DNA of 64,000 nt from Bacteroidales bacterium (GCA_016293845.1 JAEDDH010000004.1:124001-188000), one strand, 5' to 3'; shown: positions 51,370 to 61,678, counted from the first letter of the stretch. Translations and numbers: made by a program. Notes: generated by a model not told the origin, from the letters alone.

Positions 51370-54300
51370 GCAAGACAGATATATTTGTAGGACGCGAAAA
51401 AGAACTCCACCGTATGCACAACCTCTACGAGCAGGTGTGCAACGGTAAGGGGCAAATTGTGCTCATAGGTGGCAAATCGGGATGCGGCAAATCGGCTTTG
51501 GCAAAAATGTTTGCACAGAAAACCGCCGCGGTTTCTATGTGCACCACTATATCGTTCAAATGCCGTTGTGCAAGCGAGGCATTATCGTATGGTATGCTTT
51601 ACCACACACTTACGCAGCATAAGCCATCCAAAGAGCAGCGCGACAGCTTTGCTAAGTATTCGCCCGACGAAGCTGCAGACTTTTTTTTCAAATATCTGCA
51701 AGATAGTTCGTCAGAGAATCCAACAATAATCATCGCCGACGATTTTCAACACTGCAATCCCGACATTTACAATATGATATACGCTCTTGCACAGCATATT
51801 GTAAGCAATAATTGCAAAATAATGGCTGTGGTGGCGTACAATATGGCAGATCAGGTTATCAAGGCAGACCCACTCATCAACCGCATCTCGCGCGACCTGT
51901 TTCCAATAAAAATAGGCAGCATCACCCAAGCATGGAAAACAGGAGGATTTTGCGAACTCGTTCCCGAGCCGTTGAAACTATCTGACACAGCCGACATGAT
52001 ATCCACAATGTTTACTGGCAACGAGTTTCCGTCAGACACTGCCAACATAATTCATTCTGTTACACAGGGCAATCCCGCATTTCTTACAGGTTTGCTCAAA
52101 TATATGCAGCAAAACGGCGACATCAAGCAAATAGACGGCAGATGGATAATTGATAATCTGAACTTCTATTCAAACGCTAATCATTTGCAAGACGTTTTGC
52201 CTAAGCCTATTGCACATTCAAAATACCGTTACACCGCCATCAAGGAAAACGGAATTGGCAATCCAAAAGAATTGTTAGACAAGACGATAGCAGCAGTACA
52301 AAAGCCATCAATGCCCGAGGCTGTGAAACTCGCCGACAAAACTTGGAATGCTTTAGCTCATTACCGCTCGTCGGAAGCCGTTTGGGAATACCGCGCCACC
52401 TCATTACAAGCCAAATACCTTGCCCTATCATGGCTCGGATATCACAAAGAGGCTCTCGAATGTGGAACGGCATTGCTCGGCTGTTCAAAAAAATTAGACA
52501 ACAAATACTACTTAGTGGCAGGCTATTACTTTGTAGGTCAAGAATATCTGTACCTTTCAGATCACGACAAGGCTATAAAATACATACAAAAAGCAATCGA
52601 CTATCTTAAAGAAAACCCAAAACATCCCGCATTAGCCGACTGCTACTATGCTTTGGGCAAGGTGTACCTCACCCGAAACAACCATACTTCTACAGACTAT
52701 TTTTTGAATCTCGCGCTCAAAGGTTTCACCGAAAAAAAAGACGAAGACAAGCTTGCTCTGGTGAAAATAGACCTTGCCACGCACAAACGTTCTGGCAAAG
52801 ACAATGCAAGTGCATATTTGCTGCTCAAGGAGGTGATAGACTATTGCACCAAAGCCGTTAAGCCGCACATTCTTGCCAAGGCGTATATCAACCTCGGACT
52901 ATCTTACGACAACGACAACCGTTTTGCCGAAGCAAAAAAATACTACACAGAGGCTCTCAGGCTATGTTTCCACACTGGCGACCGCATCAACCTTGCCAAC
53001 TGCTACAACAATATGGGTCTGTCGAAAAACTCTCAGAGCAAATTTACAGAAGCGTTGGCATACTTTCACAAAGCATTGGAAATCGACCGTATGCTTGGCA
53101 ATACTGCCAAGATATCAATAAGTTACAACAACATAGGTCTTGCGCTGCTCAACAACGGCGACATCAACGGTGCCGAAAAATATTTCAACGCCGCATTAGA
53201 AAATGATTCAAATGCGCCCAATAAGTATGGCATTGCATTAACATACAGCAATTTAGGTGCACTATATTCGCAAAAATCCGACACCGAGAATGCTCTTCGT
53301 TACTACAAATTAGCCCTCAAAGAAGACCACGCCAACAACTATATTGAAGGAATGATAGCCGACTACAACGCTATTGGCAACATTCATTACGGCAACGAAA
53401 ATATAGAAGAAGCAATACAGTGCTTCAACAAATCGCTTGAACTGTCGCAGCAAAGCAACGACGAAGCTGCTCTTGCTGCTGTATGCAACAATATTGGAAA
53501 CATATATTTTGCTCAAAAAGACAACGAAAACGCCACACAGTATTACACCGAGGCACTCAACATAAACACTCGCATCGGCTACAACGCCGCCGCTGCGCTC
53601 AACTACTCTAACCTCGCCAACATCTACGAAGAGCAAAACAATGCCGCACGTGCCGAAACCTATTACGACCAAGCCATTGAATTATATCACAAAGCGAAAC
53701 TCAAGGATCAAGAAGCCTACAATCTGAGTTCGCTTGCTATGCTCTATTATCGCAACAACAAATACAACAAAGCCAAAGTTACATACCTTCACGCCGCCAA
53801 ACTATACAAAAACATCAACAACACAAAGGAATACATCCGCATGATTACCTTTGCCGGCGACTCTATGCGTATGCTATCCGAATACAAAGAAGCTCAAAAA
53901 CTTGTAGAAGAAGCAATAGAGTTGAGCCGAAATTTAGGCGACACCCACTCCGAGGCTCTTGCCGATGGCACTATGGCTTGTTTGTATACCGAAATGTACG
54001 AATATGAATGTGCCGTAGATTATTACAAAAAGGCAATAGAACTATACCGAAACGACAACGACCTTGAAATGTACGCTGATATGCTGTCGGCACTTGCCTA
54101 CCTACACAACGACAACGGAAACACTGACGAGGCTCTGTTATGTCAGCATCAGGTAATCGACACCTACCGACAAATTGGCAACACCGAACTGTTAGCGGCT
54201 TCGTATGCCGAAATGGGCTTGTTTTACGAAGAAAACAACTACGAACAGTCGGCGGAAAACTACATATTGTCGGCACAACATTACAACATAGCCGACAAAC

Positions 54301-55775
54301 CCGGACGACAAGCCGACGCACTTATACACGCTGCCAACGCGCTTATGCACACACAAAACCGTGGCAAAGGGTACGAATGTCTCACCACGGCTGTGGATAT
54401 TCTGCAAAAGATGAAGCAAGAGCACGGCGAAGAAGTGTCAGAATCCGACATCAACGACAAACTTGTTCAGGCATTCACCGCCATTGCCGACTACTTTTTT
54501 GAAATCAAAGATTATTTTGCGGCGGTGGCAAATTACACCACAGCATTAGATATCAGCTCAAAGACAGAATCGCACACACGCACCGCCTACATCTGCAACA
54601 ATATCGGATATACTTACGATACAATAGGCTACTTTAATCGCGCTCTCGAATACTACAACAAGGCGTGTCAAGAATACGACCAAGAAGAATTTAAAAGCGA
54701 AGGTCTTTTCAACAACCTTAAAAACGTGGCTCTTATGTACGAGCGTTTAGGCAACGACCAAAAAACTACAGAGTATTACCGCAAGGCTTTCGACACTTTT
54801 GAAAACAAATTTCACATAGATATTTCCGCACTTGCTGGCTGCGCTCTTTCGGCTGCCAACGCTATTTTTAATTCAAATGGCGACATCGAAACTGCCACAC
54901 AATACTATCAAAAGGCACTTCACCTTTACAAAAAAGACGACAACAACAAAGGAATCATCAATACATTGCTTAGCAGAGCGATTTCCAACGCTATTGGAAA
55001 TCGCAACAGTGAAGCCTTATCGCTTGCAAGTCAGATTATGCGCATATTTGACATTGCTTCTGACATCGAAACCAAATGCAATGCACTCCGCGCTGTGGCT
55101 CAGATACATATCAAACTCGGAAACTTAAACGATGCGGTAAAATATTATCAACAGGCATTAGACATACTGTTTGCCCGTGACCTTTGGGATGCAGCCGCAC
55201 ACCAATATTATAACATGGCAACGCTTTTTGCCGAACACTGTGGCAAGATGGCGGCTACTATCGATTTCAACGGTAGCACGCTAACTATCTACAATTTCAT
55301 TTCTAAATTGATGTCAAATGCTGTGGAACTCGCCAAAACCGAAAAAGACATCGAACTTGAAATACAGGTGCTTTCGTCGCAAGCAAGGTATAATGTGCAG
55401 TGCAACGAAAAAAATCTCGGACTTGAATATATGACCAAGGCAGTGGAAGTGGCAGGTGGTACTGGCGACCCCGAAACCGAAGCCGCTACCCTATTAGAAA
55501 TGGCCGACTTTCTTATGCACTACTATAGACACTTTGACGGAGCCGAGCAATGCATCAACCGTGCTATTTATAATTTAGAACCTTTAGGAAATTATCATAT
55601 TAACTTAGCGTTGGCCCGTGTACTTAAATTCGTAGCGCTTGTTTTTCAACAAAAATACGACGAGGCTGGCAGTATATTCAAATTATATTCACAACTATTT
55701 GCAGGTTACATAAAAAACATACCCATGCTACTACCTGCACTACAAGAGTTTCACAACAATTACAGCCCTAAATAG
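51366..55775 (+). CDS. AAA-ATPase with about twenty tetratricopeptide repeats
   Basis: About 1469 residues if started at TTG 51366, which overlaps the previous stop (TTGA) and begins SKTDIFVGREKELHRM; the next ATG is at 51414. N-terminal ATPase of the AAA_16/NACHT-like type: FVGREKELHRM, Walker A GGKSGCGKSA, Walker B PTIIIADDFQHC. From about residue 340 to the end, TPRs follow one another (INLGLSYDNDNRFAEAKKYY, YNNIGLALLNNGDINGAEKY, CNNIGNIYFAQKDNENATQY and others). No effector domain is seen. Its place as last gene suggests a hub that receives input from the GAF sensors. It overlaps the convergent HAD gene by eight bases. Confidence 0.88.
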   Translation: MSKTDIFVGREKELHRMHNLYEQVCNGKGQIVLIGGKSGCGKSALAKMFAQKTAAVSMCTTISFKCRCASEALSYGMLYHTLTQHKPSKEQRDSFAKYSPDEAADFFFKYLQDSSSENPTIIIADDFQHCNPDIYNMIYALAQHIVSNNCKIMAVVAYNMADQVIKADPLINRISRDLFPIKIGSITQAWKTGGFCELVPEPLKLSDTADMISTMFTGNEFPSDTANIIHSVTQGNPAFLTGLLKYMQQNGDIKQIDGRWIIDNLNFYSNANHLQDVLPKPIAHSKYRYTAIKENGIGNPKELLDKTIAAVQKPSMPEAVKLADKTWNALAHYRSSEAVWEYRATSLQAKYLALSWLGYHKEALECGTALLGCSKKLDNKYYLVAGYYFVGQEYLYLSDHDKAIKYIQKAIDYLKENPKHPALADCYYALGKVYLTRNNHTSTDYFLNLALKGFTEKKDEDKLALVKIDLATHKRSGKDNASAYLLLKEVIDYCTKAVKPHILAKAYINLGLSYDNDNRFAEAKKYYTEALRLCFHTGDRINLANCYNNMGLSKNSQSKFTEALAYFHKALEIDRMLGNTAKISISYNNIGLALLNNGDINGAEKYFNAALENDSNAPNKYGIALTYSNLGALYSQKSDTENALRYYKLALKEDHANNYIEGMIADYNAIGNIHYGNENIEEAIQCFNKSLELSQQSNDEAALAAVCNNIGNIYFAQKDNENATQYYTEALNINTRIGYNAAAALNYSNLANIYEEQNNAARAETYYDQAIELYHKAKLKDQEAYNLSSLAMLYYRNNKYNKAKVTYLHAAKLYKNINNTKEYIRMITFAGDSMRMLSEYKEAQKLVEEAIELSRNLGDTHSEALADGTMACLYTEMYEYECAVDYYKKAIELYRNDNDLEMYADMLSALAYLHNDNGNTDEALLCQHQVIDTYRQIGNTELLAASYAEMGLFYEENNYEQSAENYILSAQHYNIADKPGRQADALIHAANALMHTQNRGKGYECLTTAVDILQKMKQEHGEEVSESDINDKLVQAFTAIADYFFEIKDYFAAVANYTTALDISSKTESHTRTAYICNNIGYTYDTIGYFNRALEYYNKACQEYDQEEFKSEGLFNNLKNVALMYERLGNDQKTTEYYRKAFDTFENKFHIDISALAGCALSAANAIFNSNGDIETATQYYQKALHLYKKDDNNKGIINTLLSRAISNAIGNRNSEALSLASQIMRIFDIASDIETKCNALRAVAQIHIKLGNLNDAVKYYQQALDILFARDLWDAAAHQYYNMATLFAEHCGKMAATIDFNGSTLTIYNFISKLMSNAVELAKTEKDIELEIQVLSSQARYNVQCNEKNLGLEYMTKAVEVAGGTGDPETEAATLLEMADFLMHYYRHFDGAEQCINRAIYNLEPLGNYHINLALARVLKFVALVFQQKYDEAGSIFKLYSQLFAGYIKNIPMLLPALQEFHNNYSPK

Positions 55776-56391
55776 TTTGCAATATCATCGCACCAAGTTG
55801 ATCTGCTGAGTCTGCCACATTGTTGTTTGATGCTAACAATGCTTCGCGTGAATTAAATCCCCACGACACCGAAATAATATCCAAACCCACTTTGCGGCAG
55901 GCCTCAATATCACGTATTTCGTCGCCGACATATAATATAAAGGTGTAGTTTCTATGTAAAAATCTTACTGCACGCCTTAGAGCACGGCTTTTGCCAAACA
56001 ATGGAACGTTGGTCTTAATATAGCAAAAATAGCTATCTAACGCATTATTAGTTAAAAACTTACCAACAGTTTCGGCAGAATTTGTGGATAATATACCCAC
56101 ATCGCAATGCTGCGAAAGTTGCCGCACCATTTCTACCACTCCATTAAAAGGTTTAATTTCATCGGCACGTTTGGAAGACTCTCTGCGAAAGAATCGCACA
56201 AGGCGTGGTATCTGCCACCATTTTACACCCGAAAGTTTTACCAACTGACGTGCCGAATGGTCTTTGTGCTTGGCAAAATCTATCTTACTATAGCCAAATT
56301 GTTCGGCAAACTGGTTGATAAGTCTTGCCCCCGACTCAAAAGTATCGGCAAGAGTGCCATCAAAATCAAACAAAACAATAGAAGACTGCAT
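55768..56391 (-). CDS. HAD-family hydrolase (phosphoglycolate-phosphatase-like)
   Basis: 207 residues from MQSSIVLFDFDGTLADTF. HAD motifs: nucleophile FDFDGTLAD, motif II LSTNSAET, lysine region FGKSRAL and motif IV YVGDEIRDIEA. The cap is of the small helical type found in phosphoglycolate phosphatases and related enzymes; the substrate is unknown. The start is one base after the stop of the upstream membrane nuclease-like gene, so the two are translationally coupled. An earlier in-frame ATG at 56439 lies inside that gene and is less likely. Confidence 0.9.
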   Translation of the reverse strand: MQSSIVLFDFDGTLADTFESGARLINQFAEQFGYSKIDFAKHKDHSARQLVKLSGVKWWQIPRLVRFFRRESSKRADEIKPFNGVVEMVRQLSQHCDVGILSTNSAETVGKFLTNNALDSYFCYIKTNVPLFGKSRALRRAVRFLHRNYTFILYVGDEIRDIEACRKVGLDIISVSWGFNSREALLASNNNVADSADQLGAMILQTI

Positions 56392-56392
56392 A

Positions 56393-59035
56393 TTAAATAG
56401 CACTTCGCGACACAGTTTCGGTGGCGGTTCCGTTTGCAAAAATAATGTCTACATCCTCGTTGAAATTGCCAATGGCTATCATATTGCCCACGTTGCTCAT
56501 AGTTATAAGTTTTGGGAAATACATCATAAAAATCTCGCGACCTTTTTCGGATGTAGAAGAATTGTAAAATCTAAGTTTGCGGTCGGCACCGAGCACCGAA
56601 AAGAATTGCGAATCGCTGCTAATCTTGATGTCGATAACTTCGCAGTCGATATTAAATTCGGCAACAGGTATCGGTATCTGAGGATTATACACACACACAC
56701 GACCATCTTTGAATCCATAAATAAGCCTTGTGGCATCAGAGTTTACCGACATCGACTTGATTTCTGACGAGCTTTCGATGCCGAGTTTAAAAATCTCCGA
56801 TAGAGCGTTGATACGGTAAATCTTCAAGTTGTGAAAATAGTCGTAGCCAGCCACATACTGCATATCACGCGAAACCGACATCAGCCTAAAGTCGGCAATA
56901 GCCTTGTTGATCACCTTGGTTCTGATGTCAACCTTATAGAGCGAAAAGTTGTCGCTTACAAAGAGGGTCTCGTTGTTAAACGGGTGGAAAAACATCTTTT
57001 TGATAGTGCCGGTGTAGTTTATAATATCGGAGAAAAGGCTGAAACCACCTGTAGATACGTTCATTACACGCAAGAAACTCTGTCCGCCCACAGCCATAAA
57101 TTTATTGTTGCGGCTAAATGCCATAGCAGTGGCGTTAACATCTTGTTTATGAATAGTTTCCCACGATGAAGTATCAAATACACGAAGTTTTCGGCTCTGA
57201 TCGGCAATAGCGATATACTCATCGTTGAAACTGAAGCATATATCTGTAACACCCTCATGCGCTATCTTGATATTTCGTGTATTGAATCCTTTAAACTGAT
57301 TGTCAGCGTTTTTGCCCTCGTCTTGTTTTTGTTTTATAATCATAACACGGGCAGTTTGATTGCCAAGCGAAGCCGACTGTTGCAAATATTCGTTGTAGCC
57401 CGATTTGTCGCCAATTTTTTCGTACACTCCGGCAAGGGTAAGCAATACGTCTTCGGGATGGGCAATCTTGTGCGAAATTGCATATTTGAAATACTCAATT
57501 GCCTTGGGATAACGGCTAAGCATAAGGCTTGCCACAGCCGCATTGTAATAAGCGTCTGGATTATCGGGATTCAATTTGATAACGGTTTCGCAGTCTTCGA
57601 TGGCGAGTTCCAACTTGCCGAGATTGCCGTATGCAGTGCTTCGACGGAGATAAGCAAGTTGGAAAGTTGGGTCGATGGCAATCACCTTGTTGCAACAGTC
57701 GAGCAAAAAATCCCATTTTTCAAGATTGTGGCATTCGTTCATCTTAGCCACAAGTTCCACAATATTTTTTTTCTCCACAGAACGGGGATCAGAAAACACA
57801 GGTTCGGGAGCAGGTTGCGGCTCAGGCTCAGAAGCGGGTTCTGGAGTAGGCTCAGGAGCGGGTTGAGGCTCAAGTTCGGGTTCAGGATCGGGCAACGGCT
57901 CGTCGATAGTGTTCATAAAGTGGGGATTTGGATTCTCTCCGGAGTCGGTAATTTCGGGGGTTTCTTGCTGGATTTCCATTTCTGATGATGTTTCTTCTAT
58001 TGTATCGATTTCTTCTTCGGTTTTTGAATCTTCATCTTGATTTGTGATTTCTTCGGGCTCTGGTTCCTCCATGGGTTCAGGAATTCCGAGATAGTTTTCG
58101 CGGTAACGCTCTTGGCGGAGTTGTAAGCAGCGGTCGTAGGTCCACATATCCAAAGGCTGAATATTGTCCACTGTATTGAACTTTTGCAGCACGGTGTCGT
58201 CGCCAATAATTTCGTAAATAGTCTGAGCAATATATTTGCAGCAACTAATAGGCTGTTTTACAATTTGTTCCTCGGCAAAACGGACAATAAACCATCCAGC
58301 CTTTTCAAAAAAAGTATCGTGTTCTTGCTTAGAAAACTCGCAGCTATCCTTCTTCACAAATGTAGTGGGTTCGCCCGACTCCATATCATAAGGAGAATCA
58401 ATTTCTACATCAATATAAAGTTTTTTGTCGGAAACCGAAACAATATAAGTAGGCACAAAACCTTTACTATCAAGACTTTGCAAAATAGTGTAATTAATAA
58501 GCACCTTGTCGGGAAAATATTCGTTGAGTATTTTGTAAAAATCATCGTTGCACCCAACGCCACATTCGTCGGCAGGTTTCAGTTGACAATTGGTAAACTG
58601 CAAAGCGTCAGCAACTTTAACACTACGAAAACGGGCAAGAGAAGCACGGTCGTTGTTTTGACGGTTGGCCTCATCAATGGCGGCAAGTTCGTCGTTGTAA
58701 CCACGCATCAGGTATTCGTAGTTGGCAAGCGCCTTTTGATTCGAAAGTTTTTTCAACCGGTTGAGAATGCAGTCGTATACAGCCAAACCAACAGAAGCCA
58801 CCAAAAAAACAGTGAGCAAAGCTGTTAGCCAAGTGAAAGCAGGCAGAGGGCAAAACTTGTATCCTGCCACTAATCCTACAGCCACTGCGGATAATACAAA
58901 TCCTGTGTAACGCATTTTGGCAAGCGTTGGACGTTGGGGCATTATGGGTGAAACGGGCACGGGGATACGACTGTCCTGCGCCTCTAAAATATTACGCGGA
59001 ATTATACTTGCTGGATATTGAGTGTAATTGTACAT
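56393..59035 (-). CDS. Membrane protein with DUF559-like nuclease fold, Pro/Glu linker, TPRs and beta-propeller
   Basis: 880 residues in an unusual order. Two membrane helices (about 43-60 and 66-88) precede a domain (165-275) with KLYIDVEIDSPYD and HDTFFEKAGWFIVRFAEEQI, the pattern of DUF559-like PD-(D/E)XK proteins. A disordered acidic linker (315-415) ends in a Pro-Glu tract (PDPEPELEPQPAPEP). TPRs follow (425-560; YLRRSTAYGNLGKLELAIED), then a WD40-like propeller (590-870; DEYIAIADQSRKLRVFDTSS, RLIYGFKDGRVCVYNP). The nuclease domain should face the cytoplasm. Catalytic status is uncertain: acidic D209/E211 are present but the usual Lys is not obvious. It is coupled to the HAD gene. Confidence 0.83.
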   Translation of the reverse strand: MYNYTQYPASIIPRNILEAQDSRIPVPVSPIMPQRPTLAKMRYTGFVLSAVAVGLVAGYKFCPLPAFTWLTALLTVFLVASVGLAVYDCILNRLKKLSNQKALANYEYLMRGYNDELAAIDEANRQNNDRASLARFRSVKVADALQFTNCQLKPADECGVGCNDDFYKILNEYFPDKVLINYTILQSLDSKGFVPTYIVSVSDKKLYIDVEIDSPYDMESGEPTTFVKKDSCEFSKQEHDTFFEKAGWFIVRFAEEQIVKQPISCCKYIAQTIYEIIGDDTVLQKFNTVDNIQPLDMWTYDRCLQLRQERYRENYLGIPEPMEEPEPEEITNQDEDSKTEEEIDTIEETSSEMEIQQETPEITDSGENPNPHFMNTIDEPLPDPEPELEPQPAPEPTPEPASEPEPQPAPEPVFSDPRSVEKKNIVELVAKMNECHNLEKWDFLLDCCNKVIAIDPTFQLAYLRRSTAYGNLGKLELAIEDCETVIKLNPDNPDAYYNAAVASLMLSRYPKAIEYFKYAISHKIAHPEDVLLTLAGVYEKIGDKSGYNEYLQQSASLGNQTARVMIIKQKQDEGKNADNQFKGFNTRNIKIAHEGVTDICFSFNDEYIAIADQSRKLRVFDTSSWETIHKQDVNATAMAFSRNNKFMAVGGQSFLRVMNVSTGGFSLFSDIINYTGTIKKMFFHPFNNETLFVSDNFSLYKVDIRTKVINKAIADFRLMSVSRDMQYVAGYDYFHNLKIYRINALSEIFKLGIESSSEIKSMSVNSDATRLIYGFKDGRVCVYNPQIPIPVAEFNIDCEVIDIKISSDSQFFSVLGADRKLRFYNSSTSEKGREIFMMYFPKLITMSNVGNMIAIGNFNEDVDIIFANGTATETVSRSAI

Positions 59036-59113
59036 AACATAAAAATAATTTCTTTAGTAAAATTGTAAACATAATTTGTGCCACGAGTTATTGGTAAAAT
59101 CATTTTTTTAGTT

Positions 59114-59121
59114 TATCTTTG
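59114..59121 (+). promoter_or_regulatory. -7 element of the DUF3352/MORN gene
   Basis: TATCTTTG, a perfect TAnnTTTG box, lies 36 bases before the ATG at 59158. Confidence 0.65.
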
Positions 59122-59157
59122 TTTTCGAAAATTGCATAACCTTTTAAACACCATTAT

Positions 59158-61377
59158 ATGAAAAAAGTACTTTTGGGAATGTTTATAACCCTCGGAGTGG
59201 TGGCACTCCTTGTAGGGGGTTTTATCGGATACCACAAACTATTCAGAAAGACTGTCAACATCAACGCTTTTTCAGCCGTGCCGAGCGATGCCGCATTCGT
59301 TATCGAAACCGAAAACCTATCCAAGGCGTGGTCTACTCTCAGCGGAAGCGCTCTGTGGCAATACCTTAAATCAACAGAATATTTTGCCGACATCAACGCA
59401 GATATCCAAACTGTGGACTGGTTTCTCAACAACAACAAAGCCGTTGACAAGATTCTCTCAGACCGAAAACTATTGGTTGTTGGCTGTATGCCCAACGACC
59501 GCAACTGGGATCTGGTATACCTCATCGACCTTCAAGAGTTTGCAGAATATTTCCCCGAAATCAAAGCGTCGCTAAAACTTGTAAAAGGTTTCAAATTTCT
59601 TGAATCACAGATTGAAACCAACGAAGGCAAATACAACATCTACACCCTCCGCGACATTGAAGACCCTACTTTCGACATCAATATCTCATTAATAAACAAC
59701 ATCTTAGCCATAAGTCTCGACAAAAGTCTTGTAGAGCGTGTTATCCGTCACCACAATACTCAATTCTGGGACAACAACCTCAATTTCAAGGTGGTAACCT
59801 CAGGACTCTCCAATAGAAAAATGTTCAAGGCGTATGTCAACTACAAACTTATCCCCAGACTTTACTCAATATACTCCACCGACCCGAGTGATGTGATGGA
59901 TATGCTCGGAGCATCGTTGGCATATACAGCCGCCGAAATCAACTTAGACAACGACCAAATACACTTAGACGGTTTCACAAGTCTCGACAGTGTATATTCA
60001 TATATCAGGGCATTTTCAAATGTAACACCCGGCAAATCGCGTTCTTTTGAAATAATGTCTGACCAAACAGCATTGTATTTATCGTTGAATTTCAGCGACT
60101 TCATGCGTTTTTACTCCGCACTTATGGACGAATACGCCAAGGGCAACCCCGCCGAAGTAAAAACTATGGAAACTGATATCAAAATAGTAGAAAAATTGCT
60201 TGGATTTAGTCTCAAAGATGATTTCTTAGGCTGGATAGGCTCCGAAATTGCTATTTGCAAACTCCGTCCGCTAAGCGAAAAATCACGCGACATCGACGGT
60301 GTTGTGTTCGTAAACGCTTCCGACATCAAACGCGCCAAAGAATCTCTTGGTAAGATAGTTACGCATCTCAACCGACGCACACCTGTAAAATTCAAAATTG
60401 AGCCTTACCGCAATTTCGACATCCAATACCTCGGCATTAAGGGCATTTTCAAAATGTTCCTCGGTAAACTGTTCAAGGATATCGAAAAGCCATTCTTCAC
60501 CTACATCGAAGACTACGTGGTGTTTGCCAATTCGCAAGAATCTATCCATCAGATAATCGACGACTATCTGCAAGGCCGCACTCTCAACAAAAACCCCAAG
60601 TTTGCCGACTTCAAAGACCAATTTGACATCAAGACAAACATTTCGCTCTTTGTGCAAACTCCCAAAATGTACGAAACCCTCCACAAATACTCTCCCGCCG
60701 AAGACCGCAAGAGTTTGGAGGAGAATAAGAACCTTATTTGCTCATTTGCCCGCGTGGGTTTCCAATTGGTCAACGATGCAGGACTTTTCCGCTCGTCGTT
60801 CGCCATCCAATACGACAGCACCGCAGCCGCAGCCGACTCGCTTCAAATGTTTGAATCATTAGCCGAAAACTCATTGGAAATGAAAGACTTAAATTCACTC
60901 GACTTTAAAGCCGCATTAACCGAAGATATGGATTTCGACGACGGAGCAGCCAAAATCAATTACGACAGCACCGAAAACATCCACTACGAAGGCAATATCG
61001 AAGACGGTAGAATTGAAGGCATTTGGCGCACCTATTATCCATCGGGAAATCTCTATGCCACAGCCAATTATCACAAAGGAAAACTCGACGGCATAGCATA
61101 TTTCTATCACGACAACGCCCGTCAGGTAAAAATGGCCGAGGCAGAATACGATAGCGATGTTCTCGACGGCACTTACACCGAATTTTATACCAACGGCAAG
61201 GTGAAAGCCCGCATAATGTACGAAGACGGCGTTCGTCACGGCGAAACCGTTTTCTTCTACGACAACGGCAACATAAAAATGCAAAGCAAATACAAAAAAG
61301 GCAAACGCAGCGGAAAATCAACCGTTTACGACCAAAATGGCAAAAAACTCGGTCGCCTTGATATTGACACCTATTAA
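59158..61377 (+). CDS. Membrane-anchored DUF3352-like protein with MORN repeats
   Basis: 739 residues. An N-terminal membrane anchor (about 5-25, LLGMFITLGVVALLVGGFIG) precedes a large extracytoplasmic part (about 30-590) that begins VPSDAAFVIETENLSKAW, the usual opening of DUF3352-type proteins. The last 130 residues are MORN-type repeats (GIWRTYYPSGNLYATANYHK, DGTYTEFYTNGKVKARIMYE, ETVFFYDNGNIKMQSKYKK), similar to YwqK-like proteins. MORN repeats often touch membranes or partner proteins. It has its own promoter and is followed 12 bases later by a small membrane protein gene. Function is unknown. Confidence 0.82.
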   Translation: MKKVLLGMFITLGVVALLVGGFIGYHKLFRKTVNINAFSAVPSDAAFVIETENLSKAWSTLSGSALWQYLKSTEYFADINADIQTVDWFLNNNKAVDKILSDRKLLVVGCMPNDRNWDLVYLIDLQEFAEYFPEIKASLKLVKGFKFLESQIETNEGKYNIYTLRDIEDPTFDINISLINNILAISLDKSLVERVIRHHNTQFWDNNLNFKVVTSGLSNRKMFKAYVNYKLIPRLYSIYSTDPSDVMDMLGASLAYTAAEINLDNDQIHLDGFTSLDSVYSYIRAFSNVTPGKSRSFEIMSDQTALYLSLNFSDFMRFYSALMDEYAKGNPAEVKTMETDIKIVEKLLGFSLKDDFLGWIGSEIAICKLRPLSEKSRDIDGVVFVNASDIKRAKESLGKIVTHLNRRTPVKFKIEPYRNFDIQYLGIKGIFKMFLGKLFKDIEKPFFTYIEDYVVFANSQESIHQIIDDYLQGRTLNKNPKFADFKDQFDIKTNISLFVQTPKMYETLHKYSPAEDRKSLEENKNLICSFARVGFQLVNDAGLFRSSFAIQYDSTAAAADSLQMFESLAENSLEMKDLNSLDFKAALTEDMDFDDGAAKINYDSTENIHYEGNIEDGRIEGIWRTYYPSGNLYATANYHKGKLDGIAYFYHDNARQVKMAEAEYDSDVLDGTYTEFYTNGKVKARIMYEDGVRHGETVFFYDNGNIKMQSKYKKGKRSGKSTVYDQNGKKLGRLDIDTY

Positions 61378-61389
61378 TATATAGCAAAA

Positions 61390-61644
61390 ATGTTTTTAAA
61401 AGTTTTTTTAGTAGTATTAGTAATATTGGCGCTGTGCTTTCTTGGTCTCGGCGTGCAGACGTTTTTCTCTAAGAAGAAAAAATTCCCCGACTACGAGGTA
61501 GGGCACAACAAAGAAATGCGCAAACGCGGCATCTACTGTATGCGCACCCAACAGAAGATTATCGACAAAGAATTGATAAAAAAACGCTTAGAAGGCGGCT
61601 GCGACGGCTGCGAATTGATAAAGGAGCATAATAAGGAGGAATAA
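61390..61644 (+). CDS. Small membrane protein with C-terminal cysteine motif
   Basis: 84 residues: one membrane helix (3-23), a basic turn, then the conserved-looking FPDYEVGHNKEMRKRGIYCM and a C-terminal GGCDGCELI. Short proteins with the EVGHNK-MRK pattern are widespread in Bacteroidetes and are annotated as membrane or secreted proteins without a known role. The cysteines could bind metal or form a disulfide. It is co-transcribed with the DUF3352/MORN gene. Confidence 0.78.
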   Translation: MFLKVFLVVLVILALCFLGLGVQTFFSKKKKFPDYEVGHNKEMRKRGIYCMRTQQKIIDKELIKKRLEGGCDGCELIKEHNKEE

Positions 61645-61678
61645 TTCGGTTTAAAATAATTTTGCCGTGCGGCGAAAA

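Noticed and set aside
57780..57910. Repetitive DNA coding Pro-Glu units, considered as a possible CRISPR or tandem repeat array
   Set aside because: Unit lengths vary and keep the reading frame; it is a low-complexity protein linker.
57257..57985. 242-codon plus-strand frame with Gly/Ser/Arg repeats
   Set aside because: The repeats are the complement of the Pro/Glu linker of the membrane nuclease-like protein on the other strand.
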